Shown: piece after piece, positions 35,414 through 42,824 of the stretch
Numbering within the stretch: the stretch's first letter is position 1
Layout: every line of letters begins with the position of its first letter
DNA from: Actinomadura syzygii
GTDB taxonomy: Bacteria; Actinomycetota; Actinomycetes; Streptosporangiales; Streptosporangiaceae
Assembly: GCF_008085905.1 (NCBI RefSeq)
Contig: NZ_VSFF01000012.1
Location: 62,001-126,000, forward strand
Length of the DNA: 64,000 nt
Reading direction: 5' to 3'
Made by a program: the position numbers and the translations under genes
The notes under the pieces: model-generated
Database searches by the model: none
What the model saw: only the letters and a program-made list of their open reading frames with translations
What the model was told of the DNA's origin: nothing

Positions 35414-37675
35414 TCAACGGTCAACCAGCCGTGGACGTGTGGCCTCACCCGTGGATTCCGCGTCGGTGCCGACCGGGCCGCGGGGAAGCATCCGGTCCAG
35501 CCACCTCGGCAGCCACCAGTTGGTCCGGCCGAGGAGTGTCATGGTCGCCGGTACCAGCACCATGCGTACGACCGTGGCGTCGATGAGGATCGCGGTGGCC
35601 AGGCCGAGCCCGAACATTTTGGCGGAGGGGTCGTCGGCGACGGCGAAGGACAGGAAGACCGCCACCATGATGAGAGCGGCTGAGGTGATGATCCGGGCGG
35701 TGCCCGAGACGCCCTCGACGATCGCCGTGCCGTTGTCGCCGGTGCGCAGGTACTCCTCGCGTACGCGGGAGAGGAGGAACACCTCGTAGTCCATCGACAG
35801 GCCGAACAGGATGGCGAAGAGGAACATCGGGATGAACGACACGATCGGAACCGTCGCTTCCAGCCCGATGAGTGCGCCTCCCCAGCCCCACTGGAAGACC
35901 GCGACCATGATGCCGTAGGCCGCGCCGATGCTCAGCAGGTTCAGCAGTACCGCCTTGAGCGGTACGAGTATCGAGCGGAAGACCAGCATCAGCAGCAGGA
36001 ACGACATCGCCAGCACGGCGGCGACGAACAGCGGCAGGCGTTGGCTGGTGCGTTGGCCCACATCGGACAGGCTCGCGGCGGCGCCGCCGACGTGGGCCCT
36101 GGCCGGGCCGTGCCCGATCGCCGTGGGCAGCACGTCGGTGCGCAGCCGGGCGATGGTGTCGGTCGTGGCCTTGTCCTGTGGGCTGGTGGTTGGGAACACC
36201 GCGAGGGTCGCGATGCCGGTGGCCCGATCGACATGCGTCGGCGCGACGGATGCGATGCCCGGATCCGCCGTGACCGCTGCGACGACTCGGTTCAGCGCCC
36301 CCGGATCACCGGCGGGGTCCGCGGCGATGACGAGGGGACCGTTGGTGCCCGGGCCGAACCCCTCGGCGACGAGGTCGTAGGCGCGGCGCTCGGTACGGCT
36401 GCGGGGCAGTGAGCCGTCGTCGGGCAGGCCGACGCGCAGGCCGAGTACGGGCAGCGTCGCGGTCAGCAGCAGCCCCGCCGCGCCGACCGCGTACGGCAGC
36501 GGGTGCCGGTTGACGTGCCCGATCCAGCGCCGCCATCCGGTGGCGGGGGCGGCGCCCGCCGCCGGGTCCCGCCGCCGTGCGAGTCGGCCCGGGTTCCTGG
36601 TCCGCAGGGCCCGGCCGATCCGGCCGGGCCGGGCCAGGCGTGGGCCGGCCGCGCCGAGGAAGGCCGGCAGCAGCGTCACCGACGCGACCACCATGGTGAG
36701 AACGACGATCGAGACGGCGAGCCCGCCCACCGTCATGAACGGCACGTTCGCGACCGCCAGGCCGAGGATCGATACGACGACGGTGCCGCCGGCGAAGACC
36801 ACGGGCCTCCCCGCCGTGGCCACCGCTCGCCCCGCCGCCTCGCGGGGATCGAACCCGCGCGCGAGGTACTCCCGGTGCCTGGCGAGCACGAACAGCGCGT
36901 AGTCGATGCCGACTCCGAGCCCGACCATGCTGCCCAGGACAGGGGCGAAGGTCGGGACGTCCGTCACCCCCGCCAGCACTGTCATCGTGGCGACTCCGAC
37001 GGTCAGCCCGAAGACCGCCATGCCTATCGGCAGCGCGGCGGCGACGAGCGAACCGAACGCCAGGAACAGGATCGCGGCCGCGGCGAGGATGCCGATCAGC
37101 TCGCTCGGGCCGCCGTCGGGGTCGGAGAAGGCATAGAAGAGGTTTCCGCCCATCTCGATGCGCAGGGGCAGCTCGGCGCGCAGCCGGTCGCCGAGATCGA
37201 CGAGGGCGTCGAGGTCCCTGGCGGACAGCCGGCTCTGGTCGGGGTACTGCACCCGGACGACCGCGATCCGCCCGTCGGCCGAGACAAGGCCGCCGCGCGC
37301 GGCGGTGTCCCGGCCTGCGTCGAGCACCCCCGCCGGGTCGCTCGTGCCGAGGACGTGCGGCAGCCGCCGCACCTCGGTCTGCAGCCGCGTGAGAGCCATG
37401 CGCGCGCTGCCGTGGTCGAGGAACGTCGCACCGTCGTCGAGGGGGGTGACGACCACTTGGGCGGTCATCCCCTCCTGGCCGGTGCCGGCCCGCTCGATCA
37501 GTTGCGCGGCCCGTTGGGAGTCCAGTCCCGGAGCGGTCATCGAGTCCGCGGTCCGCCCGCCGATGGCGCTCGCGGCGAGGACGGCGAGCGCGGCGGCGAC
37601 CAGCCATGCCGCGATCACCCGCCAGGGATGGCGGGCGGAGCTTGCGCCCAGGCGCAACAGGGCTTTCGAGAGCAT
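35414..37675 (-). CDS. MMPL/RND-family exporter
   Basis: A 753-aa transporter with two repeats of one membrane helix, a large extracytoplasmic loop and five helices. Motifs include FGLTVGVATMTVLAG, VGLGVGIDYALFVLARHRE and, in the second half, ILFGLSMDYEVFLLSRVREEY, the Asp/Tyr proton-relay motifs of MmpL proteins. It probably exports lipids or drugs. ATG 37675 follows GGAGGACCCG. It is divergent from a histidine kinase/response regulator pair that likely controls it. Confidence 0.93.
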   Translation of the reverse strand: MLSKALLRLGASSARHPWRVIAAWLVAAALAVLAASAIGGRTADSMTAPGLDSQRAAQLIERAGTGQEGMTAQVVVTPLDDGATFLDHGSARMALTRLQTEVRRLPHVLGTSDPAGVLDAGRDTAARGGLVSADGRIAVVRVQYPDQSRLSARDLDALVDLGDRLRAELPLRIEMGGNLFYAFSDPDGGPSELIGILAAAAILFLAFGSLVAAALPIGMAVFGLTVGVATMTVLAGVTDVPTFAPVLGSMVGLGVGIDYALFVLARHREYLARGFDPREAAGRAVATAGRPVVFAGGTVVVSILGLAVANVPFMTVGGLAVSIVVLTMVVASVTLLPAFLGAAGPRLARPGRIGRALRTRNPGRLARRRDPAAGAAPATGWRRWIGHVNRHPLPYAVGAAGLLLTATLPVLGLRVGLPDDGSLPRSRTERRAYDLVAEGFGPGTNGPLVIAADPAGDPGALNRVVAAVTADPGIASVAPTHVDRATGIATLAVFPTTSPQDKATTDTIARLRTDVLPTAIGHGPARAHVGGAAASLSDVGQRTSQRLPLFVAAVLAMSFLLLMLVFRSILVPLKAVLLNLLSIGAAYGIMVAVFQWGWGGALIGLEATVPIVSFIPMFLFAILFGLSMDYEVFLLSRVREEYLRTGDNGTAIVEGVSGTARIITSAALIMVAVFLSFAVADDPSAKMFGLGLATAILIDATVVRMVLVPATMTLLGRTNWWLPRWLDRMLPRGPVGTDAESTGEATRPRLVDR

Positions 37676-37850
37676 CGGGTCCTCCAACCACCTCGTCGGC
37701 CGTCCGTGTACGGCCGACGATGCCGAGGTTCGTCGCCGCGGCGCTGTGCGGCATCGGCTCGTGGGCTGCGGATTCGTCGGCCCCAGGGCGGACTGACGTC
37801 CCGTCCTTTCGGCCGATGCGCGGCACGGCGCGGTCCCTAGGCTGAGAACC

Positions 37851-39038
37851 GTGCTGCGAGAGAACCTGCGAACCCTGTGGACCGAACCCCGGCCGCCCGA
37901 CGCGCCCGCCCGGGTGTGGCGGGACTGGGCGCTGCTCGCCGCGGGCCTGGGCGGTGTGGTGCTGGAGGCCACCCTGCGCGAGGACGTCGTGTGGCGGCCG
38001 GTGGCGGTGGTGTTCGCCGTGTGGCTGTGCCTGCTGCCCCTGTGGCGCCGGACGCGCCCGCTGGCGATGGTCACGCTGGCGTTCGGTTCGACGAGCCTGC
38101 TCCAGGCGGCCTCGCTCGTCGCCGCACCGCGCGAGCCCGTCGGCCTGGACACCGGCGTGGTCGTGCTCGTGCTGGTGTACGCGCTGCTCCGCTGGGGATC
38201 GGGACGCGAGATCGTGCTGGGCGGCGTGGTGATCCTGGCGACCTTCGCGCTGTGCGTCGTCACGTACGACACCCCGGCCGCCGAACAGGTCGGGGGCTTC
38301 GTCTTCCTGTCGCTGCCCGGCTTGATCGGGGCCGCCGTGCGGTTCTGGGAGACCGCACGCGAGCGGCAGTTGGAGCAGGTTCGCTCCCGCGAGCGCGAGC
38401 AGCTCGCCCGGGAACTGCACGACACGGTGGCCCACCACGTGTCGGCCATGGTGATCCGCGCCCAGGCGGGCGGGGTGCTCGCGGCCACCGACCCGTCCGC
38501 CGCCGTCGAGGCGCTGGAGGGGGTCGAGGAGGAAGGGGCACGCACGCTGGAGGAAATGCGGGCCATGGTCGCCACGCTGCGCGACCGCGGGGTCGGCGCC
38601 GAACTTGCGCCGCCTGCCGGCGTCGCGGACCTGGAGCGCCTGGTCCGCACGCCGAGTGTTCACCTCAAGGTCGACCTGGGGCTCGACGGCGAGCTGGACA
38701 CGCTTCCCCCGGCCGTGGACGCGGCCGTCTACCGCATCGTGCAGGAGTCGGTGACCAACGCGATGCGCCATGCGGTCAGCGCGACCGAGGTCGTGGTCCG
38801 GGTCACCGGCGAACGGCACACGGTGCGGGTGAGCGTGCGCGACAACGGCCAACGCACCGGCCGAGGCCGTGCCGGATACGGCCGTGCCGGATACGGACTT
38901 GCCGGACTGCGCGAGCGCGCGGCCCTGCTCGGCGGCGAACTACAGGCCGGTCCCGGCGCCGACCAGGGCTGGCATGTCGAAGCCGAGCTGCCGAAAGGGA
39001 GGGCCGAAAGCGGTGCCCATCAGCGTCCTCGTCGCTGA
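37851..39038 (+). CDS. Two-component sensor histidine kinase
   Basis: A 395-aa kinase. Residues ~25-165 hold four or five membrane helices (WALLAAGLGGVVLEATL, VVFAVWLCLLPLW, VVLVLVYALLRW). The HisKA_3 segment is EREQLARELHDTVAHHVSAM. The ATPase has IVQESVTNAMRHA and SVRDNGQRTGRG, then GYGLAGLRERAALLGGEL. The GTG 37851 start is plausible but has a weak ribosome site. The downstream response regulator overlaps its end by 26 bases. It probably governs the divergent MMPL exporter. Confidence 0.93.
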   Translation: MLRENLRTLWTEPRPPDAPARVWRDWALLAAGLGGVVLEATLREDVVWRPVAVVFAVWLCLLPLWRRTRPLAMVTLAFGSTSLLQAASLVAAPREPVGLDTGVVVLVLVYALLRWGSGREIVLGGVVILATFALCVVTYDTPAAEQVGGFVFLSLPGLIGAAVRFWETARERQLEQVRSREREQLARELHDTVAHHVSAMVIRAQAGGVLAATDPSAAVEALEGVEEEGARTLEEMRAMVATLRDRGVGAELAPPAGVADLERLVRTPSVHLKVDLGLDGELDTLPPAVDAAVYRIVQESVTNAMRHAVSATEVVVRVTGERHTVRVSVRDNGQRTGRGRAGYGRAGYGLAGLRERAALLGGELQAGPGADQGWHVEAELPKGRAESGAHQRPRR

Positions 39039-39675
39039 CGACCAGACCATCATCCGCACCGGGCTGCGGATCATGCTGAACGCCCAGCCCGGCATCGAGG
39101 TGGTCGGCGAGGCCGCCGACGGACGGGAGGCCGTACGCCTTGCCCGCGAACTGCGCCCCGACGTCTGCCTGTTCGACATCCGCATGCCCGTGACCGACGG
39201 GCTCGAGGCCACCCGGTTGGTCGCCGGCCCGGACGTCGCCGACCCGCTTGCCGTGGTCGTCATCACCACTTTCGACCTCGACGAGTATGTCTACGGCGCG
39301 CTGCGCGCCGGCGCCCGCGGATTCCTCCTCAAGGACACGGGACCAGACCTTCTGGCCCAGGCCGTACGGTCGGCGTCCGACGGTGAGGCGCTCATCGCGC
39401 CCAGCGTCACCGTCCGCCTGCTCCAGGCATTCGCGGACCTGCCCGCCGGCCGCCCCGCGGCCCAGCCGATCTCCGCCGTCACCGCCCGCGAGGAGCAGGT
39501 GCTCCTCGCCGTCGCCCGCGGGCTGACCAATACCGAGATCGCCGATGCGCTGCACATCAGCCTCAGCACGGTGAAGACGCATCTGGCCAGCCTGATGGCC
39601 AAACTCGGCGCCCGCAACCGGGTCGAGATCGCGATGTGGGCCTACGAAACACGCCGTATCCTCCCCGGAACCTGA
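39013..39675 (+). CDS. NarL/LuxR-type response regulator
   Basis: A 220-aa regulator. The receiver has the acidic pair in VLVADDQTIIR, the phosphoacceptor Asp in VCLFDIRMPVTDG, Thr in VVITTFDLD, and Lys in GFLLKDTGP. The C-terminal LuxR HTH is TAREEQVLLAVARGLTNTEI, then SLSTVKTHLASLMAKLG. GTG 39013 lies inside the kinase gene with GGGAGGG nine bases upstream, so the pair is translationally coupled. Confidence 0.95.
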   Translation: MPISVLVADDQTIIRTGLRIMLNAQPGIEVVGEAADGREAVRLARELRPDVCLFDIRMPVTDGLEATRLVAGPDVADPLAVVVITTFDLDEYVYGALRAGARGFLLKDTGPDLLAQAVRSASDGEALIAPSVTVRLLQAFADLPAGRPAAQPISAVTAREEQVLLAVARGLTNTEIADALHISLSTVKTHLASLMAKLGARNRVEIAMWAYETRRILPGT

Positions 39676-39887
39676 GCCGGGCGCCGGGCCATGCCCGATG
39701 AGTCACCTGGCAGCGCATCCCGGCAATTCGCCACAAACGGGACCGTTCGTCGCACCCGACTGACCGTTCGACCGAGAGCCCCTGACCACCCTCCTGACCA
39801 GCCGTCGTGATCATGCGATGCTCCGCCCGACGATGTCGACCAGTCGGCGGGCGGCCCCGCCGCCCCGGCCAGAAAGGGGTTGCGGCG

Positions 39888-41756
39888 ATGCGCGCGAGAC
39901 GGCGGACGACCTGGGCGAACAGAAGAAGTCGCAGCTGGCGGCTGTCCCTTGTCGCGGCGGCCGTGATGCTGCTGGGTGGCGTCGCCGCCGTGCCCGGCGC
40001 GGCGGCCGACGCCGCGGCGAAGGCGGAGGTGTGCGAATTCAGCGTCGAGAAGGACGTCCCGGCCACTATGCGGGACGGGACGGTGTTGCGCAGCAACGTG
40101 TTCACGCCGAAAGGGGACGGCAAGTTCCCCGTCATCCTGATGCGGCTGCCCTACAACAAGGAGGGCGCCCTGAGCTTCGTCTACGGCGCCCCCGACCGTT
40201 ACGCCAAGGCCTGCTACCTCGTCGTGGTGCAGGACGTCCGCGGTGAGTACAAGTCGGACGGCACCTTCTACCCGTACCGGAGCGAGGCCGAGGACGGCTA
40301 CGACACCATCGAGTGGTCCGCCGCTCTGCCGCACTCCAACGGCAAGGTCGGCATGTACGGGTTCTCCTATCCGGGGCTCACGCAGTGGCAGCCCGCCACC
40401 CTCACGCCCCCGCACCTGGTCACGATCGCCCCGGGGTTCACGTCCTCCGACATCTACGACGGATGGACCTACGAGGGCGGCGCGCTGTACCAGGCGTTCA
40501 TCCAGGACTGGCTGCTGAGCTTCCTCACCGGAGGCGTCACCAGCAAGCTCCCGGACGGCGCGAAGCTGCGGGCGGAGATGAACCAGGCGTCCAAGGACCT
40601 GCACACCAAGTGGTACAAGTACCAGCCGCTGAACAACTTCCCGCCGCTGTACCCGCAGGACAACCGCGTCGCGCCGTACTACTTCGACTGGATCGACCAC
40701 CCGAGCTACGACGACTACTGGAAGCGCTGGGCCATCCGCGACCACTACGCGCAGGTCAAGGTGCCGTCGATGAATTTCAGCGGCTGGTCCGACATCTTCC
40801 TCAACGGGACGGTGGAGAACTTCGCCGGGATGCGCGCCCAGGGCGGGTCCGAGGTCGCCCGGCAGGGCACGCAGCTCCTCGTCGGGCCGTGGACGCACGG
40901 CGGCTCGGGCCGCAAGGTGGGCGCCGTCGACTTCGGTCCGGAGGCGGTCGTCGCGTGGGGCGATCTGCACGTCCGCTGGTTCGACCACTGGCTGAAGGGG
41001 ATCGACAACGGCGTCGACAAGGATCCGCCGGTGAAGGTCTTCGTGATGGGCGCCAACAAGTGGCGCACGGCTGAATCCTGGCCGATCCCCGGCACCGCCA
41101 ACACCACGTACTACCTGCACAGCAAGGGCGACGCGAACACGGCGAACGGCGGCGGCACGCTCGATGCCACCGCGCCCGCGACGGCCGAGAAGGCCGACCA
41201 GTACCAGTACGACCCGGCGAACCCGGTACCGAGCGTCGGCGGCCGTTTCCAGAGCTCGGTGCCCGGCGGCCCGCAAGACCAGCGGTCCGTCGAGCAGCGG
41301 TCGGACGTGCTGGTCTACAGCACTCCGCAGCTCACCAAGGACACCGAGGTCACCGGCCCGATCTCGGTCACGCTTTACGCCAGGTCCTCGGCGAAGGACA
41401 CCGACTGGACGGCGAAGCTCACCGACGTCTACCCGGACGGCACCTCGATGCTGATCCGGGACGGCATCCAGCGCGCCCGGTACCGGGTCTCGCTGGAGAA
41501 GCCGGAGCTGATCACCCCCGGGGAGGTCTACAAGTACACGATCAAGCTGTGGCCGACCAGCAACGTGTTCAAGGCGGGCCACCGCATCCGGCTGGAGATC
41601 TCCAGCAGCAACTTCCCGATGTACGACCGCAACCCGAACACGGGCGGGAAGTTCGGCGCCGACACGACCACGCAGCCCGCGTCGCAGACCGTCCTGCACG
41701 ACCCGGAGCACCCGTCGGCGGTCACGCTGCCGATCATCCCGGTGCCCGTCCGCTGA
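39888..41756 (+). CDS. Secreted CocE/NonD (X-Pro dipeptidyl-peptidase) family hydrolase
   Basis: A 622-aa exported alpha/beta hydrolase. It has a twin-Arg-rich signal peptide (RRRTTWANRRSRSWRLS, then LVAAAVMLLGGVAAV). The catalytic Ser is S160 in GMYGFSYPG, the Asp is probably in SGWSDIFLNG, and the His in GPWTHGGSGR. A C-terminal jelly-roll domain (GPISVTLYARSSAKDTDW, GHRIRLEISSSNFPMYDRN) is typical. Substrates range from esters to Xaa-Pro peptides. ATG 39888 follows AAAGGGG. A hairpin terminator follows. Confidence 0.9.
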   Translation: MRARRRTTWANRRSRSWRLSLVAAAVMLLGGVAAVPGAAADAAAKAEVCEFSVEKDVPATMRDGTVLRSNVFTPKGDGKFPVILMRLPYNKEGALSFVYGAPDRYAKACYLVVVQDVRGEYKSDGTFYPYRSEAEDGYDTIEWSAALPHSNGKVGMYGFSYPGLTQWQPATLTPPHLVTIAPGFTSSDIYDGWTYEGGALYQAFIQDWLLSFLTGGVTSKLPDGAKLRAEMNQASKDLHTKWYKYQPLNNFPPLYPQDNRVAPYYFDWIDHPSYDDYWKRWAIRDHYAQVKVPSMNFSGWSDIFLNGTVENFAGMRAQGGSEVARQGTQLLVGPWTHGGSGRKVGAVDFGPEAVVAWGDLHVRWFDHWLKGIDNGVDKDPPVKVFVMGANKWRTAESWPIPGTANTTYYLHSKGDANTANGGGTLDATAPATAEKADQYQYDPANPVPSVGGRFQSSVPGGPQDQRSVEQRSDVLVYSTPQLTKDTEVTGPISVTLYARSSAKDTDWTAKLTDVYPDGTSMLIRDGIQRARYRVSLEKPELITPGEVYKYTIKLWPTSNVFKAGHRIRLEISSSNFPMYDRNPNTGGKFGADTTTQPASQTVLHDPEHPSAVTLPIIPVPVR

Positions 41757-41766
41757 CCTCGCGCAA

Positions 41767-41797
41767 CGGCTGGCCCGCGCCCCGCGCGGGTCAGCCG
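41767..41797 (+). terminator. Hairpin terminator
   Basis: CGGCTGGCCCGCGC pairs with GCGCGGGTCAGCCG (one G-T wobble) 11 bases after the CocE stop. It also marks the left edge of the polyketide-type cluster. Confidence 0.7.
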
Positions 41798-41889
41798 GAG
41801 GCAAGGCAGACCTGCTCGAAGTGGGCGTTGCCGAACGTCCGTCCGGAGAAGTCGTTCTCGGGCCAGTCGCCGGTCTGGCCTGCGCCTCG

Positions 41890-42408
41890 TCAGTGGGTGT
41901 CTTCGAGGTCGTCGGTGAAGCGGCCGTAGTTGCCGGAGTAGCGCAGTAGCGGGTCGGCGCCGGTGTTCGCGTGTGCGAGTCGGTGGACGCGGGCGACGAC
42001 GATGACGTGGTCGCCGGCGGGGTGTTCGGCGTCGATCTCGCATTCCAGCCAGGCGAGTCCGCCGTCGATGACGGGCAGCCCGGCCGGTGACGGAGTCCAG
42101 GGCACGCCGTGGAACTTGGCGGCTCCGGAGGTCGCCAGGCGCCGCGCCCGGTCCAGTTGCTCCGCCGCGAGGAAGGTCACGCAGAGTCCTTCGCTGGAGC
42201 GCATCCGGGGCCAGGTGGTGCTCGTGTGGGCGACGCAGAAGGAGATCAGGGGAGGGGCCAGCGACACGGCGGTGAACGAGTCGACGATCAGGCCGACCGG
42301 GGCGCGGGAGTACAGGCCGGTGACGGCGGCCACGCCTGTGGCGAAGTGGCCCAGCACGGCCTTGAGCGAGGCCGGGTCGAGCCGGGCGGGGCGGGTGCTC
42401 GTCGTCAT
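41890..42408 (-). CDS. Flavin reductase (HpaC-like)
   Basis: A 172-aa split-barrel flavin reductase. It begins MTTSTRPARLDPASLKAVLG, then HFATGVAAVTGL, LIVDSFTAVSLAPPLISFC, and the C-terminal ECEIDAEHPAGDHVIVVARVHRL with the NAD(P)H-site GDH motif. It reduces FMN/FAD for a partner monooxygenase, here possibly the LLM enzyme at 46883-47920. ATG 42408 overlaps the carrier-protein stop (ATGA) and follows GGAG. In the same frame after the TGA there are 32 more open codons (see findings). Confidence 0.9.
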   Translation of the reverse strand: MTTSTRPARLDPASLKAVLGHFATGVAAVTGLYSRAPVGLIVDSFTAVSLAPPLISFCVAHTSTTWPRMRSSEGLCVTFLAAEQLDRARRLATSGAAKFHGVPWTPSPAGLPVIDGGLAWLECEIDAEHPAGDHVIVVARVHRLAHANTGADPLLRYSGNYGRFTDDLEDTH

Positions 42409-42650
42409 CGGCGGAGCTCCGCGGGGTCGTCCGCGACCAAGCGGTACACCTGCTCCAGGCTGGCCGCCTCCAGGACGTCCGGCAGGGAGACGCGGCGGCC
42501 GGTCTCCCGTTCGATCGTGGTGAGCAGCACCAGCAGGAGTACGGAGTCCCATCCCTCGATCTGGTCGAAGCCGAGGCCGATCGTCTCCGTCGTCACGGGC
42601 AGGCCCAGCTCGTCGCGGACGAGGTCGACGAAGTCTTCGATGGTGTTCAC
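42405..42650 (-). CDS. Stand-alone acyl carrier protein
   Basis: An 81-aa carrier protein. The phosphopantetheine site is FDQIEGWDSVLLLVLLTTIE, where Ser is in DSV. Helix IV ends LEAASLEQVYRLVAD. It would carry an acyl or aminoacyl chain as a thioester. GTG 42650 follows GAAGGGA. Its start overlaps the stop of a 30-codon ORF and its stop overlaps the flavin reductase start, so all three are coupled. It probably serves the polyketide cluster, perhaps for a starter or tailoring step. Confidence 0.88.
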   Translation of the reverse strand: MNTIEDFVDLVRDELGLPVTTETIGLGFDQIEGWDSVLLLVLLTTIERETGRRVSLPDVLEAASLEQVYRLVADDPAELRR

Positions 42651-42739
42651 GCGGGGTTCCCTTCAGGGATCTCGGTGCGCCGGACGTCCTCCACCGGGTC
42701 GAGCGGCTCCTTCGGCGGTGACTCGGGGCCCGCCACCAT
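42647..42739 (-). CDS. 30-aa ORF coupled to the carrier-protein gene
   Basis: ATG 42739 follows GGGAGGGACG. The acidic, Pro-rich peptide runs MVAGPESPPKEPLDPVEDVR to EIPEGNPA and stops at 42647-42649, overlapping the GTG of the carrier protein by four bases. No hydrophobic segment and no family I know. It could be a leader that drives coupled translation, or a small functional peptide. Confidence 0.55.
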   Translation of the reverse strand: MVAGPESPPKEPLDPVEDVRRTEIPEGNPA

Positions 42740-42765
42740 CGTCCCTCCCGGATCAGCGCTGTGAC

Positions 42766-42779
42766 GATCCTCGCGGGAG
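42766..42779. promoter_or_regulatory. Motif shared by two cluster operon promoters, copy 1
   Basis: GATCCTCGCGGGAG lies 27 bp upstream of the 30-aa ORF. A 13/14 match is at 53155-53168 upstream of the 20-aa ORF, in the same orientation; both have a CTTAA within ~35 bp further upstream of the genes. Confidence 0.4.
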
Positions 42780-42824
42780 GGGCTTAAACGCACCTTAGGC
42801 AGCCATCTGGTGTCCCCGACCGGG

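Noticed and set aside
37676..38650. Upstream extension of the MMPL frame over the kinase gene
   Set aside because: Ser/Arg/Thr-rich antisense reading; ATG 37675 has a good ribosome site and the kinase on the plus strand is well supported.
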